NCBI GenBank assembly: GCA_947258465.1
Contig: CAMYIQ010000298.1
Span: forward strand, 1 to 22,032
Length of the DNA: 22,032 nt
Direction of reading: 5' to 3'
Source of the DNA: an uncultured Erythrobacter sp.
Lineage (GTDB): Bacteria > Pseudomonadota > Alphaproteobacteria > Sphingomonadales > Sphingomonadaceae
Part shown: in pieces, positions 7,155 to 15,523 of the stretch
Layout of the letters: the number at the start of each line of letters is the position of its first letter
Position numbering within the stretch: position 1 is the stretch's first letter
The notes under the pieces: generated by a model
What the model was told of the DNA's origin: nothing
The model's input: the letters and a program-made list of their open reading frames with translations, nothing else
Databases searched by the model: none
Translations under genes and position numbers: made by a program

Positions 7155-7725
7155 TCCGCGCTTGAGCGGCGGACAGATCGGCCTGCGTATCGATATCGGC
7201 GAAAGGATCTGCGCCTTGATCATCCCATTCGACGCGCGCGATTCCCACTTGCTCGGCAAATCCCCATAGCGACCGCTGGCCGGAGGCAAGATAGGCGTCC
7301 AGCGCTTGCCGGTCGCATCGCCACAGACCCGCCATGTTCTGGTCGTGCCCCGCACTGACCGGAAGCGCCACGCCTGCATCCCCCAGCGCGTGCGACAATC
7401 GCCGGGGCAGATCGGTGGGCAGGAAAGGCTGATCGCAGGCAATCAGCAACACCTGGGCACAGCCTGATGTCTCGGCAAAGTCGAACCCGCTGGCGAGTGC
7501 TCCGATCGGGCCCAGATCGTCCTGCGGATCGACGAGCACCGGCAGATGCGTTTCGGGGGCATGCGCCCGTTCGCGCACGGCAAGCGCAACCGGACCGCCA
7601 TAGGCCGCGGCTTTCGCGATGGCTCTTTCCAGAAGCGTCTGCCCGCCAAGCGCTTCCTGTCGCTTGTCCGCGCCGAAGCGTTCTGCCGTGCCGCCGCATG
7701 CGACGATGGTCGCGAAATCCGTCAT
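7141..7725 (-). CDS. mobA: Molybdenum cofactor guanylyltransferase MobA
   Basis: MobA adds GMP to Mo-molybdopterin to make the bis-MGD form used by NasA-type nitrate reductases. The start is ATG 7725, giving 194 residues; the frame is open to 7842 but the family begins at MTDFATIVACGG. The nucleotide-binding loop reads ACGGTAERFGADK (about residues 9-21), a departure from the usual LAGGxSxRMGxDK. The later landmarks are normal: DDLGPIGALASG and the metal-binding region VLLIACDQPFLPTDLP. It is transcribed against moeA (tails overlap by 14 bp) and away from the porin operon. No strong Shine-Dalgarno is seen. A general NTP-transferase is the only alternative; context favours MobA. Confidence 0.85.
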   Translation of the reverse strand: MTDFATIVACGGTAERFGADKRQEALGGQTLLERAIAKAAAYGGPVALAVRERAHAPETHLPVLVDPQDDLGPIGALASGFDFAETSGCAQVLLIACDQPFLPTDLPRRLSHALGDAGVALPVSAGHDQNMAGLWRCDRQALDAYLASGQRSLWGFAEQVGIARVEWDDQGADPFADIDTQADLSAAQARIIEE

Positions 7726-7829
7726 GCTATTGGTCGAAATCCGGTGCCGGGTGGTGCATCCGGCGATCTGACCCGGCGCCTCGGCGAAAGTCAACGGCCC
7801 GCATATATGCGGCTCCCGATTGCGATCTA

Positions 7830-7858
7830 TTGCATCGCACAATCGAATCGCATATGAT
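7830..7858 (+). promoter_or_regulatory. Likely promoter of the porin-narK-kinase unit
   Basis: TTGCAT (7830-7835) and TATGAT (7853-7858) are separated by exactly 17 bp, and the expected start site (about 7865) falls at the first base of the leader's outer hairpin arm. The same CTATTGC-N3-GCA string lies at the same distance (32-33 bases) before the second leader. Position and shared sequence support it; it is not proven. Confidence 0.55.
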
Positions 7859-7864
7859 CGCTTC

Positions 7865-7971
7865 GTTCCGACATGTGCCCAAGGGTGGGCTCATGCGAAT
7901 GTCGGGACGAAAACTCCGAAAATGCGTGGCAATGGCGCCGCTTCGACCGATCCGGTCGCAGCGGCTTTTTT
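7865..7971 (+). promoter_or_regulatory. NasT-responsive antitermination leader (two ANTAR hexaloop hairpins and terminator)
   Basis: Hairpin P1 has an outer stem (7865-7874 with 7899-7908) enclosing GCCC-AAGGGT-GGGC (7877-7890), a six-base loop with A first and G fourth. Hairpin P2 is GTGGC-AATGGC-GCCGC (7926-7941), again a six-base loop with A1 and G4. The 3' arm of P2 (7937-7941) is also the 5' arm of an intrinsic terminator ending in six Ts, so P2 and the terminator cannot form together. This is the layout established for ANTAR target RNAs: NasT bound to P1/P2 would stabilise P2 and allow read-through into the porin, narK and kinase genes. Confidence 0.85.
7937..7971 (+). terminator. Regulated intrinsic terminator in the porin-narK leader
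   Basis: GCCGCT (7937-7942) pairs with AGCGGC (7960-7965), and CGACCG (7944-7949) with CGGTCG (7953-7958), around a three-base loop; TTTTTT follows at 7966-7971. It lies about 80 bases before the porin start codon, so it is an attenuator and not an end-of-gene terminator. Confidence 0.85.
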
Positions 7972-8048
7972 GTATGCGCGAGGGAAATCGAAGCCCGACG
8001 GAGTGACGGGAGGGACTGTCCAAAGGCCGAGCAATCGGAGGCAGTTCG

Positions 8049-9272
8049 ATGAAAAAGAGTCTGGTACTCTCGGTAGGAGCGGCGTTGGGATCGATCGCCA
8101 GTCCTGCAATCGCGCAAGAGAGCCCGCTCCCGCCAATAGAGGTGGCAGATGGGGTTACGATCGATCCCATGGTGGCAGCACGGCTGCGCTACGAAGCCGT
8201 GGATCAGGACAATGGGTTGGACGATGCCGAGGCGCTCACCGCCCGCTTGCGCGCCGGCGTTGAGATCAAGGCGGGGATCGTGTCTTTGCTCGCCGACGCC
8301 GAAGGCACGCTCGCGCTGGCCGACGACTACAACGACACCCTGCCGTTCAACGGAATCGAGCCGTTCCCGGTGGTGGCGGACCCGGAGAACTTCGAGCTCA
8401 ATCGGCTGCAGGTTTCGGTCATGCAGGACGGGATCGGCGCGACGATCGGTCGCCAGCGCATCATCTTCGACAATGCGCGCTTCGTCGGAAATGTCGGGTG
8501 GCGCCAGAACGAGCAGACCTTCGACGCCATTCGCGGACAGGCGAGCCTCGGCCCGGTAGCGCTCGATGCAACCTACGCGATCAGCCAGCGCACCATTTTC
8601 GGCGTCGACAGTCCGAACGAACATTTCGACGGCGATTTCGTGTTCCTGAATGGCGGAGTGGAGATCGCAGGCGTGGACGCCAAGGCCTTCGCCTATCTGA
8701 TCGACTACGACGACCGCATCGCCTTCTCCAGCCAGACCTACGGCCTCCGCGCAGCTGCCAAGATCGACCTGCCAGGCCTGTTTGCTGTTAACGCCGAAGC
8801 CAGCTTCGCCACGCAGTCGGACTACCGCGCCAATCCGGTCGATTACTCTGCGCCATACTATAGCGCGAAGCTGGGCGCGACCGTCGCCGGCTTCGGTCTC
8901 ACGATCGGCTACGAAGAGCTGGGCAGCGACGGCGGCCTCGCCGCATTCCAGACGCCGATGGCGACGCTGCATGCCTTCAATGGCTGGGCCGACGTGTTCC
9001 TGACGACGCCCGCTTTCGGCGTGCGCGATTACTACCTGACCGTGGGCCGCAAGTTCAGCGGGATCAAGCTCCTGCCCGGCCTCAATGCGAATGTGACCTA
9101 CCACCAGTTCGACAGCGATTTCGGCAACCTCGACCTCGGTTCCGAATGGGACGCCTCGCTCGGCTTCAAGGCCGGGCCGGTGTCGCTGCTGGCGAAATAC
9201 GCGAACTACCGGGCCGATGCTTTCGCGGTCGATACCGAAAAACTCTGGCTCCAGGCTGAATTCTCGTTTTGA
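8049..9272 (+). CDS. Outer-membrane beta-barrel porin, alginate-export-like, probably for nitrate entry
   Basis: The 407-residue product begins with a clear Sec signal peptide (MKKSLVLSVGAALGSIASPAIAQ, cut after AQA/AIAQ-type motif) and then runs as alternating amphipathic strands rich in Tyr, Phe, Gly and Asp. It ends in phenylalanine (LQAEFSF), the usual BAM recognition signal. Segments such as EALTARLRAGVEIKAG, GATIGRQRIIFDNARFVG and NEQTFDAIRGQ are typical of the alginate-export-type porin family seen beside nitrate transporters in sphingomonads. GGAGG at 8037-8041 supports the ATG at 8049. It is the first gene after the NasT leader and sits 17 bp before narK, so it probably admits nitrate across the outer membrane. 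Family fit is good; the substrate is inferred. Confidence 0.8.
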   Translation: MKKSLVLSVGAALGSIASPAIAQESPLPPIEVADGVTIDPMVAARLRYEAVDQDNGLDDAEALTARLRAGVEIKAGIVSLLADAEGTLALADDYNDTLPFNGIEPFPVVADPENFELNRLQVSVMQDGIGATIGRQRIIFDNARFVGNVGWRQNEQTFDAIRGQASLGPVALDATYAISQRTIFGVDSPNEHFDGDFVFLNGGVEIAGVDAKAFAYLIDYDDRIAFSSQTYGLRAAAKIDLPGLFAVNAEASFATQSDYRANPVDYSAPYYSAKLGATVAGFGLTIGYEELGSDGGLAAFQTPMATLHAFNGWADVFLTTPAFGVRDYYLTVGRKFSGIKLLPGLNANVTYHQFDSDFGNLDLGSEWDASLGFKAGPVSLLAKYANYRADAFAVDTEKLWLQAEFSF

Positions 9273-9289
9273 TATCGGGGGAATAGATC

Positions 9290-10765
9290 ATGTCGACATC
9301 GTTCAATCTGTTTTCGTTCACCGGCAAGATGCGCACACTGCATCTGACCTGGTTCGCCTTTTTCCTCACCTTCGTGGTCTGGTTCAATCTGGCGCCAATG
9401 CTGCAATCGATCCAGCAGACCCTCGGGCTGACTAAGGATCAGGTTACCACGCTGCTGATCCTAAACGTCGCGCTCACGATCCCGGCGCGTATCGTGATCG
9501 GCATGCTGACGGACCTATATGGCCCGCGCCGGGTCTATTCCGCGCTGTTGATCGGCGCTTCGATACCCTGTTTCGTCTTCGCCATGGCGGAAAGCTTCGT
9601 CCAGCTTGCGCTGGCGCGTTTCGCATTGGGCTTTATCGGGGCCGGCTTCGTCATCGGCATCCGCATGGTGTCCGAATGGTTCCCCGCCAACGAGTTGGGG
9701 ACGGCGGAAGGCATCTATGGAGGCTGGGGCAATTTCGGCTCTGCTGCCGCGGCCTTCACCCTGCCGACGATCGCGCTGTGGTTCGGCGGCGACGATGGGT
9801 GGCGCTGGGCAATCGGACTGACGGGCGCGATGGCGCTGGTCTACGGCTTCATCTATTACGCCAGCGTGCGCGACGTTCCGGAAGGCTCCAAATACTTCAA
9901 GCCGCGCAATGCCACTGCGATGGAAGTAACTTCGAAGGGCGACCTCTGGTTGCTCCTGGTGATGAAGGTTCCGCTCTACTTCGCGCTGGGAGCACTGGCG
10001 TGGCGGCTGAAGAATGTCGGCATCTTCAACGATGGTACCACACTTGTGGTTTATGCGGGGCTCGCTACTCTCTATGCTTACGATGCGGTTCTGGCGATCC
10101 GCGCCAACCGCAGCGTTTTCACCTCCGAAGTGCCGGAATTCCAGCGGTACAAGTTCAAACAGGTCGCGATCCTGAACGTCCTTTATTTTGCCACCTTCGG
10201 GTCGGAGCTGGCGGTCGTTTCCATGTTGCCGCTGTTCTTCGCCGATACATTCGGCCTGTCCGCTGTCGTCGCCGGGATGGTTGCGTCGGCTTATGCGTTC
10301 ATGAACCTGATGTCGCGGCCGGGCGGCGGGTTGCTGTCTGATCGCTTCGGACGCAAATCCACTCTGCTTATCCTTACGGCGGGCCTTGCCGTCGGCTATG
10401 CGCTGATGGGGATCGTCGATTCCAGCTGGCCGGTCTGGCTGGCCGTGGTCGCGGCCATGGTCTGCTCCTTCTTCGTCCAGGCAGGGGAAGGCGCTGTCTT
10501 CGCCGTGGTCCCGCTGATTAAGCGTTCGCTGACCGGCCAGATCGCCGGGATGACGGGGGCCTATGGCAATGTCGGCGCGGTGATCTACCTGATTGTGTAT
10601 TCGGTGGTCGATGCCTCGACCTTCTTTATGGTGATTGCCGGGACCGCAGTTATCGGCTTCATCGCACTGCTGCTGTTGGAGGAACCGACTGGCGAAATCG
10701 CAGAAGTCGATGAAGACGGCAGCGTCACCATGATCCAGGTTGGCCGCACCCCACAGTCGGCCTGA
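9290..10765 (+). CDS. narK: NarK/NasA-type nitrate (nitrite) transporter, MFS
   Basis: This 491-residue, twelve-helix transporter carries nitrate across the inner membrane for assimilation. It shows the MFS loop motif (GMLTDLYGPRR; repeated as GGLLSDRFGRK in the second half) and both nitrate-signature glycine-rich stretches: GIYGGWGNFGSAAAAF in helix 5 and GMTGAYGNVGAVIYL in helix 11. The two arginines that bind the anion in this family are present (PARIVIG in helix 2 and LMSRPGG in helix 8). A long central loop separates the halves. GGGGGAA precedes the start at proper distance. It lies between the porin and the kinase gene, all under the NasT leader. Whether it also moves nitrite cannot be told. 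Confidence 0.93.
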   Translation: MSTSFNLFSFTGKMRTLHLTWFAFFLTFVVWFNLAPMLQSIQQTLGLTKDQVTTLLILNVALTIPARIVIGMLTDLYGPRRVYSALLIGASIPCFVFAMAESFVQLALARFALGFIGAGFVIGIRMVSEWFPANELGTAEGIYGGWGNFGSAAAAFTLPTIALWFGGDDGWRWAIGLTGAMALVYGFIYYASVRDVPEGSKYFKPRNATAMEVTSKGDLWLLLVMKVPLYFALGALAWRLKNVGIFNDGTTLVVYAGLATLYAYDAVLAIRANRSVFTSEVPEFQRYKFKQVAILNVLYFATFGSELAVVSMLPLFFADTFGLSAVVAGMVASAYAFMNLMSRPGGGLLSDRFGRKSTLLILTAGLAVGYALMGIVDSSWPVWLAVVAAMVCSFFVQAGEGAVFAVVPLIKRSLTGQIAGMTGAYGNVGAVIYLIVYSVVDASTFFMVIAGTAVIGFIALLLLEEPTGEIAEVDEDGSVTMIQVGRTPQSA

Positions 10766-10790
10766 CCTTACGTTCGAGGGGAGTTGTCTC

Positions 10791-12575
10791 TTGCCGGCTA
10801 TCGACAGAAAAACCGTGCGGGAACAGCTCCCCTCCAACGCGTTGAAGGCCGCGCTGGGCGGTTATAGCGCAGCTGGGCAAAAGGCCCGCAACGACGATGC
10901 CATCGTCGGGAAAGTGCCCGACGATGCCTATCGGCGGCATTTGCGCGGTGTGGTCGCCTGCATCGCCGATGGATTGTCGAGCGCGCGCAATGCCGATCGC
11001 GCAGCGCAACTGGCGGTGCTGCAATTCACGCGCGATTTCTACGATGCGCCCGAAAGCTGGACGGTGCAGAATTGCGCGTCGCGCCTGCTCGGCTCGCTCA
11101 ACAGCTGGTTTCATTCGCAGAACCGCAGCGGGATTACCGATAATGAAGGCTTCGCCACCACCTTCACCGCGCTGATCCTGCGCTCCACAACGGCGCATAT
11201 CGTGCATGTCGGCGATACGCGCTGCTATCGCCTGCGCGATGGGCGGCTGACGCTGCTGACCGAAGATCACAGCGCCCCCTATCTCGGCCAGTCGGAGGTT
11301 CTGACCCGCGCGCTGGGCATCGATGCCGATATCAAGGTCGACTATCGGCAGGAGCCTGCGCGTGAAGGCGATCTGTTTCTGCTAACCAGCGATGGCGTCC
11401 ACGGCTCGCTGAGCGTGGAAGAGATGGCTGCCATCCTGAGCGACGCAGCCCTTGGCAAACGCGCCGAGCTTGAAGCGGCATCGCGCGCGCTGTGCGATGC
11501 GGCGCTGGCGGCGGGAAGCACGGACAATGTGTCCTGCCTGATGGTGCTGGCAGAGACGCTACCGTCCGAAACCCTGTCCGAAGCGCATAGGCGCCTGACG
11601 CGGCGCACCATTCCGCCGGTCATGGAGGTCGGCAACCGGCTCGACGGGTGGCGTGTGGCCGAGGTGTTGCACGCCTCAACCCGCAGTCATGTCTATCTGG
11701 TCGAACGGCACGAACGCGAGGGGCGCTATGTGCTGAAAGCGCCCTCGGCCAATTTCGCGGGCGATCTGCGTTATCTGGAAGGCTTCGCGCTCGAACAATG
11801 GGTCGGTCGCCGCATCCGCAACCCGCAGGTCATGCAGATCCTGCCGGGCGAGGACAGCCGCTTCCTCTATTTCGTCGCCGAATTTGTCGAGGGGACTACG
11901 CTGCGGCAGTGGATGGCGGATCATCCCGAACCCTCGGTGGACGAGATATTGCCGCTGGTGCGCTCGATCGTTTCGGCGGCGCGCGTCTTTCATCGTATGA
12001 ATATCGTCCATCGCGATCTGAAGCCTGAAAATATCATCATCGCGGCCGATGGCACGGCCAAGATCATCGATTTCGGTTCCGCCCAGGTGACCGGTTTCGC
12101 CGATCTGCGTAGTGAGCCGATTGCGGACTGGCCCGAAGGCTCGCTCAATTACATCGCGCCCGAATTGCTGACCGGCGGCGAGGCGAAGTCGTTGTCCGAC
12201 CTGTTTTCCATCGCCGCGATCATCTGGGAGATGCTGACCGGGCAACTGCCCTTCGCCCGCGAGGGGGCTGCGCGTATCTCGACTAGCGAAGAGGATCGGC
12301 TCCGCGGAGTGTTCGACCGCCTTCGCCCCGATTTGCCGCCGGGGGTCGAACAGGTTCTCCAGCGTGCCCTGTCGCACGATCCGGCAAAGCGACCACAGGC
12401 AATGTCGGAATTCGTCGGCGCTCTGGACCGGGCGGATCAGAACAGGGCACTGCTGCGGACCGAATTCGTCCCGCTGATCGAGCGTGGATCGAAAGAGATG
12501 TGGCGCAACTGGGCACTGATCGCGACACTTGCTACGCTGGTGCTGGCGGTATTGTTATTCGGCCATCTCGGTTGA
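10791..12575 (+). CDS. Bifunctional PP2C-type phosphatase / Ser-Thr protein kinase with membrane anchor
   Basis: I chose TTG 10791 as start: GAGGGGAG lies just ahead and the frame upstream is inside narK. The 594 residues hold a PP2C phosphatase (about 30-255) with metal-site motifs RNDD (33-36), ADG (59-61), GDT (141-143), SDG (200-202) and DN (245-246). A Hanks-type kinase follows (about 285-550) with K316, HRDLKPEN (407-414), DFG (427-429) and APE (456-458). The glycine-rich ATP loop is poorly conserved (LHASTRSHVYLVE). A single transmembrane helix (about 574-591) ends the protein, so both domains face the cytoplasm. Such fusions recur beside narK/nirB in Proteobacteria (Pseudomonas has one in its nitrate cluster), but the target is not established. 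The 3' end overlaps convergent nasA by 21 bp. Confidence 0.9.
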   Translation: MPAIDRKTVREQLPSNALKAALGGYSAAGQKARNDDAIVGKVPDDAYRRHLRGVVACIADGLSSARNADRAAQLAVLQFTRDFYDAPESWTVQNCASRLLGSLNSWFHSQNRSGITDNEGFATTFTALILRSTTAHIVHVGDTRCYRLRDGRLTLLTEDHSAPYLGQSEVLTRALGIDADIKVDYRQEPAREGDLFLLTSDGVHGSLSVEEMAAILSDAALGKRAELEAASRALCDAALAAGSTDNVSCLMVLAETLPSETLSEAHRRLTRRTIPPVMEVGNRLDGWRVAEVLHASTRSHVYLVERHEREGRYVLKAPSANFAGDLRYLEGFALEQWVGRRIRNPQVMQILPGEDSRFLYFVAEFVEGTTLRQWMADHPEPSVDEILPLVRSIVSAARVFHRMNIVHRDLKPENIIIAADGTAKIIDFGSAQVTGFADLRSEPIADWPEGSLNYIAPELLTGGEAKSLSDLFSIAAIIWEMLTGQLPFAREGAARISTSEEDRLRGVFDRLRPDLPPGVEQVLQRALSHDPAKRPQAMSEFVGALDRADQNRALLRTEFVPLIERGSKEMWRNWALIATLATLVLAVLLFGHLG

Positions 12576-15194
12576 TTTGATCGCGGCGAGGATCTGGCCA
12601 AGCTCCGCCTTGCACGATCCGCAATTGGTCCCCGCCGACGTCGCCGCACCAATCTGTTCGACGCTGGTGAGCCCATCGCCCTCGATCGCGCGGCAGATGG
12701 TGTTGCGCCCGATGGAAAAACACGAACACACCACCGGGCCGGGATCGGGCATGTCGCCGCGCGATTGCCCGGCCAGCGCCCATACGGCATCGCTGCCCGG
12801 CAGACCGACGAGGAAGTCACGCATGAGAGACACGGGCTTGCTGCCGAGGTATATCGCGGCAAGCAGAGTCTCGTTCTCGAAGAACGCCATGCGGAAGCTG
12901 CCGCGGGCGTGGTCCTGCATGATCTGGGCCGAGGCATCGGGAAGGCCGAAGAGCGCGCGCGCCCAGCTTTCAAGATCGGCGGGGCGCTCCAACCCGGCAA
13001 GCTCCGCCCGCCAGCCTGCATTGGTGCGTGCCATCGCCCAATATTCGCAGGTGGGAGTGAACCGCTCCTCCGCGATGACGAAGCCGTACCATCCGGCCGG
13101 AAACCGTTCCGCTCGCACGCTGGCCGCCTTGCTCTCCGGCTGGCCAGACAGGGGATCGACGACGGAGGGGACCAGCGCGTCGATCCGCGATGCAGGCGCG
13201 TTCTCGCCCGTCCAGTGCATTGGCGCGAACAGCGTGCCCGGCTGGACTTCGCTGCTTTCGCGCAGCCGCAGGATGGCGCTGCCGCACTCATTGCTCAGCC
13301 GCACCAGGTCGGCAGGTTTCAGATGCAGGCGTGCAGCATCGTCAGGATGCATATCGACGAAGGGTTCGGGCAGATGGGCAGAAAGGCGCGGCGACAGTGC
13401 GGTGCGCGTCATCGTGTGCCACTGATCGCGCAGCCGCCCCGTGTTGAGGCGGAAGGGGAGCTTCCGAGTAAGCGCGGCATGGGGTGCGTGGTGTCGCACG
13501 GGCACGATCCGCGCGCGCTTGTCGGCGTGGTAGAATTGACCATCCGCGAAGAAGCGCCCGCCCCGCCGTTCGGGCGTTTGCGGCCAGCGGAGCGGAGCCA
13601 TTTCGTCGTAGGCTGCAGCTTCCTTGCCGCTCATCGCGGAAATATCGAAGTCCAGCCCGAACTTGCCAGCAAGGGCCGAAAGCCGCGCGTATTCATCGAA
13701 AATCTGCGCAGGCCCATCCCAGTCGAAGGCCTCTTTCCAACCCATGCGGCGGCCCACTTCCGCCATGATCGCCCAGTCGGGTCGCGCTTCGCCGGGGGCG
13801 GGCAAAGCGGAGCGCTGGCGGCTGATCGTGCGGTCCGAATTGGTGACCGTGCCCGATTTCTCGGCCCAGCCTGCGGCGGGGAGGAAGACATCGGCCAGCC
13901 GCGCGGTATCGGTGCGCCGGGTGATGTCGGAGACGACGACGAAGGGGCAGTCGGCAATGGCGCGGCGCACGCGGTCGGCATCGGGCATGGTCACGGCAGG
14001 ATTGGAATGGACGATCCACAGCGCCTTGATCCGGCCATCGGCGACAGCGTCGAACATCTCGACGGCCTTGAGGCCGTTCTTGTCGGGCAGGCCGGGCGAA
14101 TTCCAGAACTTGCCCACGGCCTCGCGGTGCTCAGCGTCGGTCACGTCCATATGGCAGGCGAGCATATTCGCCAGCCCGCCAACCTCGCGCCCGCCCATGG
14201 CATTGGGCTGACCGGTGACAGAAAAGGGCCCTGTTCCCGGCCTGCCGATCCTGCCAGCGGCGAGATGGCAATTGATGATGGCATTGACCTTGTCCGTCCC
14301 GGCGGAGGACTGGTTCACCCCCTGGCTGTAGACCGTGACAGTCTTGTCCGTGCCGATCCACAGCTCGTAAAACGCCGCGAGCAGATCGGGGTCGAGGCCG
14401 GTCACATTCGGATCGTCGGTTCGGGCAGCCTCCAGCGCATTTTCCAGCCCGCTGGTATGCGCGGTGACATAATCCGCATCGACCGCTCCGCGCCGCGCGA
14501 TTTCGGCCAGCAAGCCGTTGAACAGCGCGACATCGCTGCCGATCGCCAGCGGCAGGTGCAGATCGGCTTCCGCGCACGTCGCGGTGCGGCGCGGGTCGAT
14601 CACGACCAGCTTCATTTCCGGTCGTTCAGCGCGGGCGGCGGCAATGCGCTGGTATAACACCGGATGGCACCAGGCGAGATTCGAGCCGACGAGCACCACA
14701 AGATCTGCCTCTTCCAGATCCTCGTAGACGCCCGGCACGGTGTCCGTTCCGAAAGCGCGTTTATGTCCCGCGACCGAGGACGCCATGCACAGCCGGGAAT
14801 TGGTGTCGATATTGGCGCTGCCGATGAAGCCTTTCATCAACTTGTTGGCGACGTAATAGTCCTCGGTGAGCAATTGGCCCGAGACGTAGAACGCCGTCGC
14901 ATCGGGGCCGTATTCTTCGCGCACGCTTAGGAACTCTGCGGCTACGAGATTCAGCGCCTCTTCCCAATCGGCATCCTGTCCGCCGATCTGCGGGCTGAGC
15001 TGGCGATCCGCCAGGCCGACCGTTTCCCCCAGCGCCGATCCCTTCGAACACAACCTCCCGCGATTGTTCGGGTGATCGGGATCGCCCCGCACGGCCAGGC
15101 CGCCCTTGCCATCGGGCTTTAGCAGAACGCCGCAGCCGACCCCGCAATAAGGGCAGGTCGATCGAACCTCACCAGGCTCGACAGGATGCGTCAT
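12555..15194 (-). CDS. nasA: Assimilatory nitrate reductase, catalytic subunit
   Basis: This enzyme reduces nitrate to nitrite in the cytoplasm with a Mo-bis-MGD centre. The 879 residues start with a [4Fe-4S] motif (C14, C17, C21, C49: CPYCGVGCG...RLCSKG), then the molybdopterin oxidoreductase domain with the likely Mo-ligating cysteine in SRLCMASS (C136). The molydop-binding beta-barrel follows (LNTGRLRDQWHTMTRT). The last 60 residues are a BFD-type [2Fe-2S] module (VCSCFSIGRNTICRAI...GTNCGSCKAEL, cysteines near 823, 825, 858, 861), a layout shared with Klebsiella NasA and other assimilatory enzymes. It overlaps nirD by ATGA and is the last gene of its operon. Some authors call this protein NasC. 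Confidence 0.95.
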   Translation of the reverse strand: MTHPVEPGEVRSTCPYCGVGCGVLLKPDGKGGLAVRGDPDHPNNRGRLCSKGSALGETVGLADRQLSPQIGGQDADWEEALNLVAAEFLSVREEYGPDATAFYVSGQLLTEDYYVANKLMKGFIGSANIDTNSRLCMASSVAGHKRAFGTDTVPGVYEDLEEADLVVLVGSNLAWCHPVLYQRIAAARAERPEMKLVVIDPRRTATCAEADLHLPLAIGSDVALFNGLLAEIARRGAVDADYVTAHTSGLENALEAARTDDPNVTGLDPDLLAAFYELWIGTDKTVTVYSQGVNQSSAGTDKVNAIINCHLAAGRIGRPGTGPFSVTGQPNAMGGREVGGLANMLACHMDVTDAEHREAVGKFWNSPGLPDKNGLKAVEMFDAVADGRIKALWIVHSNPAVTMPDADRVRRAIADCPFVVVSDITRRTDTARLADVFLPAAGWAEKSGTVTNSDRTISRQRSALPAPGEARPDWAIMAEVGRRMGWKEAFDWDGPAQIFDEYARLSALAGKFGLDFDISAMSGKEAAAYDEMAPLRWPQTPERRGGRFFADGQFYHADKRARIVPVRHHAPHAALTRKLPFRLNTGRLRDQWHTMTRTALSPRLSAHLPEPFVDMHPDDAARLHLKPADLVRLSNECGSAILRLRESSEVQPGTLFAPMHWTGENAPASRIDALVPSVVDPLSGQPESKAASVRAERFPAGWYGFVIAEERFTPTCEYWAMARTNAGWRAELAGLERPADLESWARALFGLPDASAQIMQDHARGSFRMAFFENETLLAAIYLGSKPVSLMRDFLVGLPGSDAVWALAGQSRGDMPDPGPVVCSCFSIGRNTICRAIEGDGLTSVEQIGAATSAGTNCGSCKAELGQILAAIKSTEMAE

Positions 15195-15523
15195 GCCGCT
15201 GCTTTTTCAGCCAGTGCGCTCACATCCAGCAGCACGCGCCCGTCTTCGATCTTCACCGGATAGGTCGCAATCGTGCCTTCATCCGCGCCCTGCGCCTCGC
15301 CGGTTTCGAGCGAGTATGTCCAGCTGTGCAGCGGGCAGGTGACTTTGCGGCCGTGCACGATGCCTTCAGCCAGCGGCCCCTGCTTGTGCGCGCAAGTGTT
15401 GGAGGTTGCGAACACCTCCTCCTCGCCGGTGCGAAACACGGCGATGCAGCCCTTCGCTGTCTTCACCCGGCGCGCACCGCGCAGGGGAATGTCGGCCACG
15501 GCTCCGATATCGGTCCAGGTCAT
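15191..15523 (-). CDS. nirD: NADH-dependent nitrite reductase small subunit NirD
   Basis: This 110-residue Rieske-fold protein is the small partner of NirB. It carries a complete Rieske ligand set, C44-x-H46 (TCAHKQGPL) and C63-x2-H66 (CPLHSW), whereas several NirD proteins, including that of enteric bacteria, lack some of these residues. It may therefore hold a real [2Fe-2S] cluster and pass electrons within the complex; that is inference. Start and stop overlap its neighbours by four bases each (ATGA with nirB and with nasA), so nirB, nirD and nasA are tightly coupled. Confidence 0.93.
   Translation of the reverse strand: MTWTDIGAVADIPLRGARRVKTAKGCIAVFRTGEEEVFATSNTCAHKQGPLAEGIVHGRKVTCPLHSWTYSLETGEAQGADEGTIATYPVKIEDGRVLLDVSALAEKAAA

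Noticed and set aside
7827..9104. Minus-strand frame (425 codons) across the leader and the porin gene
   Set aside because: It would run through the antitermination leader and the porin, which have independent support.
9515..10837. Long minus-strand frame (440 codons) antisense to narK
   Set aside because: It lies wholly opposite a clear transporter gene; its His/Arg/Gln/Asp-rich translation is typical of a high-GC shadow frame.
12765..14657. Long plus-strand frame (630 codons) antisense to nasA
   Set aside because: It is opposite the catalytic domain of nasA, shows no domain and has Arg/His/Gly-rich shadow composition.
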